Part shown: positions 8,106 to 16,676 of the stretch, in pieces
Layout: each line of letters opens with the position of its first letter
Position numbering within the stretch: the stretch's first letter is position 1
From: an uncultured Lachnobacterium sp.
GTDB taxonomy: Bacteria > Bacillota > Clostridia > Lachnospirales > Lachnospiraceae
Direction of reading: 5' to 3'
NCBI GenBank assembly: GCA_900550545.1
Contig: URSS01000025.1
Coordinates: 1 to 39,546, forward strand
Length of the DNA stretch: 39,546 nt
The notes under the pieces: model-generated
Database searches by the model: none
Seen by the model: the letters and a program-made list of their open reading frames with translations, nothing else
Told to the model about the DNA's origin: nothing
Program-made: the position numbers and the translations under genes

Positions 8106-8733
8106 ATTGTATTATGCCGAAATCACAAAGTTGTATGATGAAAAATGTTTTGAAGAAAAAATAAACCAGATAAAAGAAAAAAGACAAGTTCGCATTCTTG
8201 AACATTGCCAGAAAAAAGATCGCTGCCGGAGTCTGGCAGCGTCTTTGCTTTTGAAAAAAGCTCTGGAAAAGGAAGGAATTTGTTATGAAGAAGTTTGTTT
8301 TGCGGAAGAACCAGGGGGAAAACCGAAACTTTTACAGAAAGACCTTTTTTTTAATCTGGCACATGCGCAGGATCTTGCAGTCTGCGTGATCTCTGATCAG
8401 GAAGTGGGCGTTGATGTGGAAAGAAAAGACCGGCTGGAAGGAAGAAAACAAAACCGCAAATTACAGATTGCAAAAAAAATCTTAACTCCAGAAGAATGGA
8501 TACTTTGGGAAAAAGCTGGCTGCCAGACAGAAGAACTGATTTCCGTTTGGACAAAAAAAGAAAGCTATGTGAAAATGACAGGGAAAGGATTAACGGTAAA
8601 TTTTACAACTATAGATACCTTATCCAATGCATTTTATCAACAGATAGTGGTGGAGGATACCTATATGATATCTGTATGTACCGCTTTGGAAGATGAGCGT
8701 GCGCAGGCGTGGAATTTGTCAGAGTGCTTGTAA
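8098..8733 (+). CDS. 4'-phosphopantetheinyl transferase superfamily protein
   Basis: The product (211 residues) transfers phosphopantetheine from CoA to carrier-protein serines. The Mg-binding VGVDVERKDRLE (about residues 103-114) and the WTKKESYVKMTGKG motif (about 149-162) identify the Sfp/AcpT superfamily. The 211-residue length fits the two-lobe Sfp-type class better than short AcpS. The ATG at 8098 overlaps the uppP stop by 8 nt, which suggests translational coupling; a GTG at 8089 is a less likely start. Whether it serves fatty acid synthesis or a secondary-metabolite carrier cannot be told. No polyketide or peptide synthetase genes lie nearby. Confidence 0.88.
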   Translation: MVKLYYAEITKLYDEKCFEEKINQIKEKRQVRILEHCQKKDRCRSLAASLLLKKALEKEGICYEEVCFAEEPGGKPKLLQKDLFFNLAHAQDLAVCVISDQEVGVDVERKDRLEGRKQNRKLQIAKKILTPEEWILWEKAGCQTEELISVWTKKESYVKMTGKGLTVNFTTIDTLSNAFYQQIVVEDTYMISVCTALEDERAQAWNLSECL

Positions 8734-8810
8734 AGATGATTGGAAACAATTTAAAAAATTGATTGCATGCGCGCAATGGAGATGTTAGGATATTACAGGA
8801 GGCGTAAAAA

Positions 8811-9314
8811 ATGCATGACGAGTTAACAGAAAAAGATATTGAAAAGATGGAAGCGGAGATAGAACATCGTAAGCTGGTGGTCCGCAAGCAGGCCTTAGAA
8901 GACGTAAAGGAAGCTCGTGCGCAGGGGGATCTGAGCGAGAACTTTGAGTATAAAGCTGCAAAGAAATTTAAAAATGAAAATGAAAGCAGGATTAGATATC
9001 TTGAAAAAATGATCAAAACCGCTGTGGTTATTTCGGAAGATTCTCCGTCGGATGAGGTTGGAATGAATAATACGGTGGATGTGTATTTCGAAGAAGATGA
9101 CATGGTGGAGACCTATAAGCTGGTGACGACTGTGCGAAGCAATTCTTTGAAAAATTTAATCAGCAGGGAATCTCCACTTGGAGCTGCAATTTATGGGCAT
9201 AAGGTCGGAGACCGCTGCGAGGTTAAGGTAAATGACAGCTATTCTTATTTCGTGGAAATCCGCCGCATTGAAAATACTGTGGATGATGGAACGGATGAAT
9301 TGCGTAAATTTTAA
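8811..9314 (+). CDS. GreA/GreB family transcript cleavage factor
   Basis: The 167-residue protein has the Gre layout. An N-terminal antiparallel coiled coil (about residues 5-78) carries the acidic tip within DLSENFEYKAAK, where Gre factors place the Asp/Glu that stimulates RNA polymerase cleavage of backtracked RNA. A C-terminal FKBP-like domain (about 85-160) contains ESPLGAAIYGHKVGD. It is slightly longer than typical GreA, with a DDGTDELRKF tail. AGGAGG precedes the ATG. It may be an auxiliary paralogue rather than the main GreA, since many Lachnospiraceae carry more than one; that is not testable here. Confidence 0.88.
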   Translation: MHDELTEKDIEKMEAEIEHRKLVVRKQALEDVKEARAQGDLSENFEYKAAKKFKNENESRIRYLEKMIKTAVVISEDSPSDEVGMNNTVDVYFEEDDMVETYKLVTTVRSNSLKNLISRESPLGAAIYGHKVGDRCEVKVNDSYSYFVEIRRIENTVDDGTDELRKF

Positions 9315-9337
9315 AAAATATATGGACAGGTGAAGAA

Positions 9338-10207
9338 ATGAAAGTATCAGAATTATTGAAATCAGATCAGGTGACAATCTCGGTTGAACTTTTTCCGCCG
9401 AAGAAGGGATCACAATTGGAAAATTATAAGGCGATTGTGGGACAGATGGCAGAACTCAAGCCGTCGTACATCAGTTGTACTTATGGTGCTACAGGTGGAA
9501 CTAGTGATTATACAGTAGAAATTGCGGATACCATCAATTCCCATGGAATCCCGGCGATAGCACATCTTACTTGTGCTTCTTCTGCTAAAGAAAAAGTGCA
9601 GTCAGTGATCAAAGAATTAAAAGAACGCAACATTGAAAATATTCTTGCACTTCGTGGAGATATTCCGGAAGATGCGGATTTTCCATTGCCGGACCAGTAT
9701 CACCATGCAATTGAATTGATTGGGGAAATTAAAGAGATTGGCGATTTCTGTATTGGAGGAGCGTGCTATCCGGAAGGCCATCCGGAGGCAACTACTATGG
9801 AAGAAGATTTACAGCATCTGAAAGAAAAAGTAGATGCGGGATGTGACTATCTGACCACGCAGATGTTCTTCGACAACAATGTGTATTATCGTTTTTTGTA
9901 TAAGGCATTGGCGAAGGGAATCGATGTTCCGGTTGTTCCTGGCATTATGCCGGTTACAAATGCTGCACAGGTAAAACGTACGATTTCTCTGACGGGAAAT
10001 CTTGTACCTGCCAAGTTTTTGAGCATTGTAGATCGGTTTGGCAACGATCCGGAAGCAATGAAACAGGCGGGAATTGCATATGCTACAGAACAGATTATTG
10101 ATTTGATTGCAAACGGTGTGAATCATATTCATATTTATTCTATGAATAAGCCGGATGTGGCTGGTGCAATCATGGATAATCTTTCAAAAATTTATGTAAG
10201 AAAATAG
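9338..10207 (+). CDS. metF: Methylenetetrahydrofolate reductase
   Basis: MetF reduces 5,10-methylenetetrahydrofolate to 5-methyltetrahydrofolate, supplying methyl groups for methionine synthesis or, in acetogens, the methyl branch of the Wood-Ljungdahl pathway. The 289-residue barrel starts with SVELFPPKKG (active-site Glu). It also contains SCTYGATGG, ALRGDIPED, GGACYPEGHPEA (flavin-site region), TQMFFDNNVYYRF and VPGIMPV. The length is normal for the short bacterial form. It ends the degV-led run at a clear terminator. Confidence 0.95.
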   Translation: MKVSELLKSDQVTISVELFPPKKGSQLENYKAIVGQMAELKPSYISCTYGATGGTSDYTVEIADTINSHGIPAIAHLTCASSAKEKVQSVIKELKERNIENILALRGDIPEDADFPLPDQYHHAIELIGEIKEIGDFCIGGACYPEGHPEATTMEEDLQHLKEKVDAGCDYLTTQMFFDNNVYYRFLYKALAKGIDVPVVPGIMPVTNAAQVKRTISLTGNLVPAKFLSIVDRFGNDPEAMKQAGIAYATEQIIDLIANGVNHIHIYSMNKPDVAGAIMDNLSKIYVRK

Positions 10208-10243
10208 AAAAATTAAATCTTGCTTATTTATAAATAGATACGG

Positions 10244-10278
10244 AAAAAGTCGATTTTACAATATTATCGACTTTTTTT
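10244..10278 (+). terminator. Terminator after metF
   Basis: AAAAAGTCGA (10244-10253) pairs with TCGACTTTTT (10267-10276), with the T run continuing. It separates the housekeeping unit from the surface-protein locus. Confidence 0.88.
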
Positions 10279-10299
10279 GTGGAATTAAAGAAATAGAAG

Positions 10300-10308
10300 T
10301 GATATAAT
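10300..10308 (+). promoter_or_regulatory. Extended -10 promoter of the BTAD regulator gene
   Basis: TG-A-TATAAT (10300-10308) is a perfect extended -10 element. No good -35 is present at the right distance. Start of transcription would be near 10315, giving a very short leader. Confidence 0.6.
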
Positions 10309-10337
10309 AAATCTGTTACGCAGAAAGGGGGTTAGTG

Positions 10338-11537
10338 ATGCTAACAGTTAATTCATTGGGGAAATTTCAAATTACAGATGGCAACGTGGTTGTTGGGGAT
10401 GAAGAACTACGTTCAAACATGCTCTCAAAATTATTACTGTATATTTTATTATATCGTGATAAAACATTAACGATAGAGGATATAACAACAGCTGTTTGGC
10501 AGGATGAAGAAATAGAAAACCCAGCGGGCGCTTTGAAAAATCTGATGTATCGTTTACGTAAGACATTGTCGAAGTGTTTTGGAAATCAGGATTTTATTTT
10601 GACAAATAGAGGTTCGTATCGTTGGAATTCGCAAGTGAGTGTAAATTTTGATATTGAACAGTTTGACAAACTCATGAATGAGGCAAAACAGGAAAATACA
10701 CTTGAAAAGGCCGAACTTCTCTATGAGCAGGCAATTGCTCTGTATCAAGGGGATTTTATGGTTCGCCTGACAGACATGCATTGGATTTTGACGCTAAATA
10801 CATACTATCATTCCTTGTATTTATCGTGTGTGAAAGCTTTATCGGAAATTTATCTTAAATTGGAACGGTATGAAAATCTTGAAAAAATTTGTACAGATGC
10901 GTTGAAACTTGAAAGTGGGGATGAGGAACTTTATTGCTACCAGATAGAGGCTCGGATGCGTTGTGGAAAAGTGAATCTTGCAATGGATTCCTATGAAAAG
11001 GCTAGGGAAATCATGGAAAAGGAATTAGGTGTACGCAAGACAACAATTCTCAATAAAGTGTATGATGAGTTGATGAAAATCAGCAAAGGGGGAAGTTCTT
11101 ATAACTTTGATGAAATCAAAGAAGACATTGAGGAACCGAATCCAACTGGTGTTTTTATGTGCGGATATCCGATTTTTAAGGAGATTTACCATTTAGAGGC
11201 CAGAAAAAGCACAAGATCGGATGAACCGGAGAATCTAGTACTTCTTACCGTGCAGGCTCGAGAAACAGAGGAACCGGCAGTTGCAGAATTTCGTGTAAAA
11301 CAGGTGATGGCCGGACTTGAAGAAACAATTGGAGAGTGTCTGCGCGTCGGAGATGTTGCAGCAAAATACAGCGATACACAGTTTATTTTACTTTTGTCGA
11401 CCTGCACGCAGGAACTGGCGATGCTTGTGGCAAATCGGATTATTTCAAGATTGTATGAAAAAAATAGCAATTATAAGAAGGTAAATGTTAAAATTAACGT
11501 GGAAGAAGTATCCATGAATGGAAAATTGGTGGATTAA
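10338..11537 (+). CDS. SARP/BTAD-type transcriptional activator with degenerate GGDEF-like C-terminus
   Basis: The 399-residue regulator has an N-terminal OmpR-type winged helix (about 1-95; ILLYRDKTLTIEDITTAVWQ, ALKNLMYRLRKTL) and a bacterial transcriptional activator domain of TPR-like helices (about 105-245). A third module (about 265-395) resembles a nucleotide-cyclase/GGDEF fold: LRVGDVAAKYSDTQFILLL aligns with the usual R-x-GD-x(2)-AR-x-GGDEF-F pattern, with SDTQF (345-349) where GGDEF should be. The catalytic glycines and acids are lost, so at most it binds a ligand. The start is the ATG at 10338, after AAAGGGGG; a GTG at 10335 is adjacent. It sits directly upstream of the adhesin. Two promoters in the locus carry direct heptamer repeats of the type SARP proteins bind, so I infer it activates this locus. 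Confidence 0.85.
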   Translation: MLTVNSLGKFQITDGNVVVGDEELRSNMLSKLLLYILLYRDKTLTIEDITTAVWQDEEIENPAGALKNLMYRLRKTLSKCFGNQDFILTNRGSYRWNSQVSVNFDIEQFDKLMNEAKQENTLEKAELLYEQAIALYQGDFMVRLTDMHWILTLNTYYHSLYLSCVKALSEIYLKLERYENLEKICTDALKLESGDEELYCYQIEARMRCGKVNLAMDSYEKAREIMEKELGVRKTTILNKVYDELMKISKGGSSYNFDEIKEDIEEPNPTGVFMCGYPIFKEIYHLEARKSTRSDEPENLVLLTVQARETEEPAVAEFRVKQVMAGLEETIGECLRVGDVAAKYSDTQFILLLSTCTQELAMLVANRIISRLYEKNSNYKKVNVKINVEEVSMNGKLVD

Positions 11538-11556
11538 TATAGAATTAAGAAATAGG

Positions 11557-11600
11557 AAAAACAGGGTCTGTGGAAAACAGATACCTGTTTTTGCTTTTTT
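11557..11600 (+). terminator. Terminator after the BTAD regulator gene
   Basis: AAAAACAGG plus GTCTGT (11557-11571) pairs with ACAGAT-A-CCTGTTTTT (about 11577-11592) with one bulged A. TTTTTT follows at 11595-11600. It insulates the regulator gene from the adhesin promoter 20 nt downstream. Confidence 0.85.
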
Positions 11601-11618
11601 GAGGACAAAATTTCTGTA

Positions 11619-11651
11619 TGTGACCTCCGTGTGACTAATGGTTGTTATATT
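11619..11651 (+). promoter_or_regulatory. Putative SARP operator and activator-dependent promoter of the adhesin gene
   Basis: TGTGACC (11619-11625), 4 nt, TGTGACT (11630-11636), 9 nt, TATATT (11646-11651). The repeats are 11 bp apart, on one DNA face. No TTGACA-like hexamer exists at the -35 position, which the repeats occupy. The same layout recurs at 17359-17391. SARP activators bind heptamer direct repeats with 11 bp periodicity about 8 bp from the -10 box, so the upstream BTAD protein is the obvious candidate. Confidence 0.75.
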
Positions 11652-11708
11652 TGTTTGTATGAAAATGTAAAAGTAGCTTTTTTATATATTTTTTCAGGAG
11701 GTCGCAGG

Positions 11709-14700
11709 ATGAAATCTGCAGGTTTATTTAAAAAGGCAATTGCATTAACGATGAGTACATCAATGCTTTTAGGCTCAGGAGGTTATACGAAAGCGTTTGC
11801 GGGTACTGAACAGAATACAGTAAGCGCGAACAATACAGCCTCTGTCGTCGATGCAGATACATATGAAAGTGGCACAAATACTGTGACCACCAGCGTGCCG
11901 GCAGGAACGAGAACCTATTTCCCGGCACAGTTCCTTGATTTTGATATGAATAAAATTAATGCCGAAACCTTAAAAATGGTAGCGACAGCGTTGAAGCGTG
12001 ACGGCAATGAAAGCAAATTTAATAATGGTGGTAATAAGAATACAAAATATTTGAGAGAAAATTATCCGGCATTGATATTTCATGAGGCCAGCAATGTGGG
12101 ACATGATGAATATGGTGATGTGAAAGTGAAAGCCGATGATTATGATGTGAATAATCAGGGTGCTTTTTGTTCCTGGTACAATCGCAGTAACTGTGGAAAT
12201 ATAAACTGGGATTATTATGGACCGCTTGATCCGACCTCTTATCAGGGATTGGTTTCCAATACTCTTGCAGATGATCTTCCTTTATTTAATGCATATGTTG
12301 CAAATCCGTTTGATGCGTCGCTTACAGTGGATGGGCGCGATATTCATCAGAATGTACAGGTACAGTTTGAAGCAGACGAAAATGGATATTATGTGTTAGA
12401 CAGTGATAAGTATGATTATGTTTATAAAAAGAACACGAACAGTGTTGATATCAATGGCGCAGGATATCGTACATTCTCCCCGTTAGATGGACATCATCAT
12501 TATTCTATGAACCTTGGTGTTGATTTTACAATGAATGAAGATGGTACTTATAATGGAAAAAACTGCGAATTCAATTTTTCCGGTGATGATGATGTATGGG
12601 TATTCATTGACGGAAAGCTTGCTATCGATCTTGGTGGTGTACATTCCAAGTGTGCAGCAAAGATTGATTTCCACGAGAAAAAGGTTACCTATGAATGCAA
12701 AAGATTTGTTCCAAATGGTTCCACCGGTTCGCAGGGAAGATATATTGGAAATAATGAAGAAGCAGTCAGTTTTGAAGATCTTGGCTTAGATGTATGCGAC
12801 AACGGAACTCACAGACTTCAGGTATTCTATCTGGAACGAGGAGGATATGCTTCCAATTGTAAGATTACTTTCAATATGCCGACCATTAACGAAAATGAAG
12901 ATATCAAAGGAGATTATACATTAACAAAGAAGACCGTTGGAGATGCAGCTGTTGAGGGTGCAGGTTTTACAATTTATGACAAAGACGATCAACAGGTTGG
13001 AAATGAGATATTTTCAGACAAAGATGGTAAAGTAACATTTAAGGATTTAACAACAGGAATTTATACAATCAAAGAGACAACAGTTCCGGATGGATATATT
13101 GGAAACGGAAAAACATATACTTTGATTGCTTCGGGAAATACAAATAATTTATTAAATTTTGTTTTAAAAGATCAGGATGGAAATTACATTACAGATAATG
13201 TGATTTACAACAACAAAGAATCAGATACAATTGTAACAATTGACAAACAGTCAAAATTAAATAACTGGACGAACAGAACATATGATGTTTCTTTATCAGC
13301 AAATGCACAGCAGGAAACATCAGAGATTATTGCTTCCGGAGAACCGGCAGATGTAGTTCTTGTCTTAGATGCATCGAATTCAATGAAGTTTGTAAGTGGA
13401 CTGACTCCTTGCACATATAAGAACTCAGAAGGCTTAGATACAAATAAAGAATACTATTTTGTAACAGAAGACACCAAAGCAACTGTTTATAATGCTTTCT
13501 ATAATAATGGAAGATGGATGTATGTTGCCTCAGACCGTACCGGAAATGATAAGTATGAGAAAGCGGAAGTACTTGGTATCAATGAAGCATATCGTTATGG
13601 TGTGAAACAGTATACATATTCTTATAAGGAATATGATCAGTCTCATGAGATTCACCAGTTCTATCAGTGGGATGGAAAGAGTCGCAGAATTGATCAGGTA
13701 AAAGATTCTGCAATTAAGTTTGTTGAGCAACTCGCTTCTATTTCAGAAGAAAGCCGTGTCGGACTTGTATGGTTTAACAGTGACGCAGGAACACTTCTCG
13801 ATGGACAGATGGTAAAACTTGATGCAGAAGGTGTTCAAAAAGTTGAAAATGAAATATTAAATCTTGATAGAATACTTTCGGGCGGCACAAATCAGAAATC
13901 CGGTATGGATGAGGCTTTGAAGTTAGTTGAAAGTATCAAACAGAAAGCTGCTGTTCAGAACGAAGAAGACGACAAGGCAGTTGTTGTAGAGGAAGAAAAA
14001 GACACAACATCAGAAGATGCAACAACATCAGAAGATACAAATGCATCAGAAAATGCAACAGTGGAAGAAGACACAGCAGCGTCGGAAGAAACAGTAAATA
14101 ATGCGGAAGATGTAGAACTTCCGGAAAATGTCCAGAAAGCAGAAGATAATGATGTGGAATCTGCAGAAAACACAACAGATGATACAGAGAATGTTGCGGC
14201 TGGAGAACAGACGGAGCAGGAAGAAGTGACGGAGACTCCTTCTGCAACAGAAGAAGAGAAAGAAGACAAAGTTGAAGATGCGACAAATGATAATATAAAA
14301 AATAACGTGAAGGATGAGGCATCTTCTGAAAACAATAAGAAAAATAGCGATGAAAATGCAGATCAGGATGCAGATAAGTTGGCAGATGTAAATGAGAATG
14401 CAGATGACAAAATCGCGGAAAATGCTTTAGACGACGACAGAAATACCTGTGTAGTCTTATTAACTGACGGATGTCCTACGGTTTCTGGTGTGAGTGATAT
14501 GAATGCAGAAAATGGATCTGCTTCCACCCTTCGTAATATGGATAAGGTGACACTGGTTACAGTTGGAATTGATATTGACAATGGATATATGACAGAAGCT
14601 GCAGAATTATTAGAAAAGACTGCTTCTGTAGGAAAAGATGGAAGCAAACTTACATTTAATGATAAGTCAGACAATCTGGATGCGGTTTTTGTTGAAATTG

Positions 14701-16121
14701 CAAAGGTTATTTATAGTACAGATGAAAAAGTAACTTATAAATATGGTAATGTCATTGATTATATTGATCCTAGATTTGAAGTACTTGATACAGCAGGTGG
14801 TGAATTAGGAAAAGATGATAAGGGCGTTTATATTAAATGGGATAATCAGTTATTGCAGAATTGGAACAAAGTTATTAAAATTCGTGCAATTGACAGCTAC
14901 GTAGGTGGTAATAACATTGATACAAATGGTGCTGGATCTGGTGTGACAGTAGAAGATAATTTCTATGAGTTTAATAGACCAAAAGTTAATGTTAGAATTA
15001 ATATATCTACTGGAGAGACAGAAGATACAATTTTTCTGGGACAGAATCTGAATAGATATTTTACCAAAGAACAGCAGGATAAAATATTCGCATTAAATGA
15101 GCAGGGAAGACCGGCAGATGGAAGAGATTATAGTGATGTGGATTTGTCTTTTTCATTATTAGATGAGAACGGAAATGTGATAGAACAGTTTAATCATGTT
15201 GGACTTGATGCAATTTATAAATACATTCAGGGAAGATCACCTGAAACGGAAACAGTATATCAGATTAAAGTAAGTGCTACACCGAAAGTGGCAGATAATT
15301 CAGAAGAAGCAAAGAATGCTGCAGAGAGCATGAAAAATGCAGATGGTGTAAGATACACTGCCAGCATGAAAGACGCAGGAGATGCAGGCGCAACAAGTAT
15401 GGATGTTTTCGGTAAGTATACAGTCCATATTATTGATGGAACACTTACAATCAGCAAGGCTTTTGATAAAGAATTTTTACGCAATCTTCCATACAGCGAA
15501 GAAGAAAAGCAGTTGATTGAAGCACAACAGACCGCTGTATTTACAGTTAATCGTTATGCAGAAGATGTTTCAGCAGATAATATTAAGAATGGATCAGCAA
15601 CACCAATCGAATCATTTAAGATTTCAATTACAGGAAATGACAGTCAGACAGTTGTAAATATGAGAGCTGGTATGTACCAGATCGTTGAAGATGAGGGATG
15701 GTCATGGAAATATAAATTGAATGGTTATAAAGAAAATATTAAAACAGGAGATAATAAAAATAATTTCGATAAGAATGACTTTAGTGCAGATGACGGAATC
15801 TTTTATTTAGGAAAGAACCGCGACGGAGTACATCGAGATGAAACATTTGCAACTGCGAAAGTTGATGTTACCAATCAGATGAAGACAGATAAGAAATGGT
15901 TTGCAGATACAACAAACGTTTTAAATGTTTTCAAAAATGATGCAACCATTCAGTCTGCCAACAGTGAAAATGGAAGTGTGGTTGTAAGCGGTAACAATGT
16001 AGATGCTCGGGCAGAAACAACAACTGAAGAAAAATTAAATACGGAATCAAAAAATAAAACAAATGCAAGTAACTACTCGCAGAATGGGGAGCCGGGTGGT
16101 TATCATACAGATGGAAATTGA
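11709..16121 (+). CDS. Giant secreted adhesin: fibro-slime, Cna-B and interrupted VWA domains
   Basis: The 1470-residue product starts at the ATG behind AGGAGGT (11696-11702). A Sec signal peptide covers about residues 1-32 (KKAIALTMSTSMLLGSGG, cut near AFAG). A fibro-slime/PA14-like domain follows (about 60-390; core DDDVWVFIDGKLAIDLGGVH). Next are a SpaA/Cna-B domain (about 400-485; FTIYDKDDQ, GIYTIKETTVPDGY) and a von Willebrand A domain (about 545-1005) with the metal-site DASNS at 554-558 and LLTDG near 919. A 160-residue Asp/Glu/Asn-rich segment interrupts the VWA between its metal-site loops. Two further beta-rich domains lie at about 1010-1110 and 1245-1410. The end has no LPxTG-type signal and no membrane helix, so the mode of attachment is unclear. 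Likely a host- or matrix-binding surface protein or pilus-tip-like adhesin, by analogy. Confidence 0.85.
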   Translation: MKSAGLFKKAIALTMSTSMLLGSGGYTKAFAGTEQNTVSANNTASVVDADTYESGTNTVTTSVPAGTRTYFPAQFLDFDMNKINAETLKMVATALKRDGNESKFNNGGNKNTKYLRENYPALIFHEASNVGHDEYGDVKVKADDYDVNNQGAFCSWYNRSNCGNINWDYYGPLDPTSYQGLVSNTLADDLPLFNAYVANPFDASLTVDGRDIHQNVQVQFEADENGYYVLDSDKYDYVYKKNTNSVDINGAGYRTFSPLDGHHHYSMNLGVDFTMNEDGTYNGKNCEFNFSGDDDVWVFIDGKLAIDLGGVHSKCAAKIDFHEKKVTYECKRFVPNGSTGSQGRYIGNNEEAVSFEDLGLDVCDNGTHRLQVFYLERGGYASNCKITFNMPTINENEDIKGDYTLTKKTVGDAAVEGAGFTIYDKDDQQVGNEIFSDKDGKVTFKDLTTGIYTIKETTVPDGYIGNGKTYTLIASGNTNNLLNFVLKDQDGNYITDNVIYNNKESDTIVTIDKQSKLNNWTNRTYDVSLSANAQQETSEIIASGEPADVVLVLDASNSMKFVSGLTPCTYKNSEGLDTNKEYYFVTEDTKATVYNAFYNNGRWMYVASDRTGNDKYEKAEVLGINEAYRYGVKQYTYSYKEYDQSHEIHQFYQWDGKSRRIDQVKDSAIKFVEQLASISEESRVGLVWFNSDAGTLLDGQMVKLDAEGVQKVENEILNLDRILSGGTNQKSGMDEALKLVESIKQKAAVQNEEDDKAVVVEEEKDTTSEDATTSEDTNASENATVEEDTAASEETVNNAEDVELPENVQKAEDNDVESAENTTDDTENVAAGEQTEQEEVTETPSATEEEKEDKVEDATNDNIKNNVKDEASSENNKKNSDENADQDADKLADVNENADDKIAENALDDDRNTCVVLLTDGCPTVSGVSDMNAENGSASTLRNMDKVTLVTVGIDIDNGYMTEAAELLEKTASVGKDGSKLTFNDKSDNLDAVFVEIAKVIYSTDEKVTYKYGNVIDYIDPRFEVLDTAGGELGKDDKGVYIKWDNQLLQNWNKVIKIRAIDSYVGGNNIDTNGAGSGVTVEDNFYEFNRPKVNVRINISTGETEDTIFLGQNLNRYFTKEQQDKIFALNEQGRPADGRDYSDVDLSFSLLDENGNVIEQFNHVGLDAIYKYIQGRSPETETVYQIKVSATPKVADNSEEAKNAAESMKNADGVRYTASMKDAGDAGATSMDVFGKYTVHIIDGTLTISKAFDKEFLRNLPYSEEEKQLIEAQQTAVFTVNRYAEDVSADNIKNGSATPIESFKISITGNDSQTVVNMRAGMYQIVEDEGWSWKYKLNGYKENIKTGDNKNNFDKNDFSADDGIFYLGKNRDGVHRDETFATAKVDVTNQMKTDKKWFADTTNVLNVFKNDATIQSANSENGSVVVSGNNVDARAETTTEEKLNTESKNKTNASNYSQNGEPGGYHTDGN
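14004..14057 (+). repeat. Three 18-nt tandem repeats in the acidic VWA insert
   Basis: Units at 14004-14021, 14022-14039 and 14040-14057 share the pattern ACAACATCAGAAGATGCA. The first two differ at one base; the third is more diverged. They encode TTSEDA, TTSEDT and NASENA. This is in-frame repeat expansion inside the acidic linker of the adhesin. Confidence 0.85.
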
Positions 16122-16154
16122 TAACAAAAGACAAATAAAAGAGGTATGAGAAGT

Positions 16155-16676
16155 ATGAAAAAAGTTTGGAATTTTGTGACTACGGCAATTTTAATTGTAT
16201 TACTGCTGGGAATTGCTATAATGTATATCCCGAAGCTATTTGGAGTGCAGCCAATGATTGTATTGAGCGGAAGTATGGAACCGACGTATCATGTTGGATC
16301 ACTTTTATATATTAAAAATGCAGATGCAAATGAGATTGCAGTAGGTGATCCAATTACTTTCTATTTGGATGATAATACACTTGTAACACACCGCGTTGTG
16401 GAGATTGATAAAGAAAATCAGACTTATACAACAAAAGGTGATGCAAATGAAAAAGAAGATGGCTCTCCAGTAAGTTTTGACAAAGTATTGGGCAAACCGG
16501 TATTCAATATTCCGCAACTTGGTTATCTTGCGGATAAAATCAGCCAGACATCTGGAAAGATCATTTATGTTGTGGCAATTATTGTTGATGTTATTCTCAT
16601 GTATATGGGGGATCTGATTTGGTCGACAGAACAAAGTAAGAATGAGGAGAAAAAGGATGAAAGTGCTGAAAAGTAA
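16155..16676 (+). CDS. sipW: SipW-type signal peptidase I
   Basis: The 173-residue membrane protease has an N-terminal helix (about 6-26) and a C-terminal helix (about 137-160). The catalytic Ser is S40 in LSGSMEP. The general base is a His, H79 (VTHRVV), with TTKGDANEKEDG following, as in the archaeal/ER-like SipW class rather than the Ser-Lys bacterial class. In Bacillus, SipW processes TasA and related biofilm fibre proteins. Here three TasA-like proteins follow, so they are the likely substrates. The start at 16155 is preferred to the in-frame ATG at 16146, because AAAGAGG ends only 1 nt before 16146. The 3' end overlaps the next gene by 20 nt. Confidence 0.9.
   Translation: MKKVWNFVTTAILIVLLLGIAIMYIPKLFGVQPMIVLSGSMEPTYHVGSLLYIKNADANEIAVGDPITFYLDDNTLVTHRVVEIDKENQTYTTKGDANEKEDGSPVSFDKVLGKPVFNIPQLGYLADKISQTSGKIIYVVAIIVDVILMYMGDLIWSTEQSKNEEKKDESAEK

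Noticed and set aside
11631..11708. An upstream in-frame extension of the adhesin by 26 codons
   Set aside because: It would translate through the operator and -10 box, and the strong AGGAGGT and signal peptide both point to 11709.
14004..14057. Short regular repeats that could suggest a CRISPR-like array
   Set aside because: The 18-nt units are directly abutting with no spacers and stay in frame in the adhesin gene.
13936..14335. Two long minus-strand open frames (126-128 residues) rich in Ser/Leu opposite the adhesin
   Set aside because: They mirror the acidic low-complexity coding repeats on the plus strand; composition is skewed, and there is no ribosome site or homology-like pattern.
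16060..16155. Possible frameshift that removed a sorting signal from the adhesin
   Set aside because: The gap to sipW is only 33 nt, and no frame there or across the last 100 nt encodes LPxTG followed by a hydrophobic stretch.
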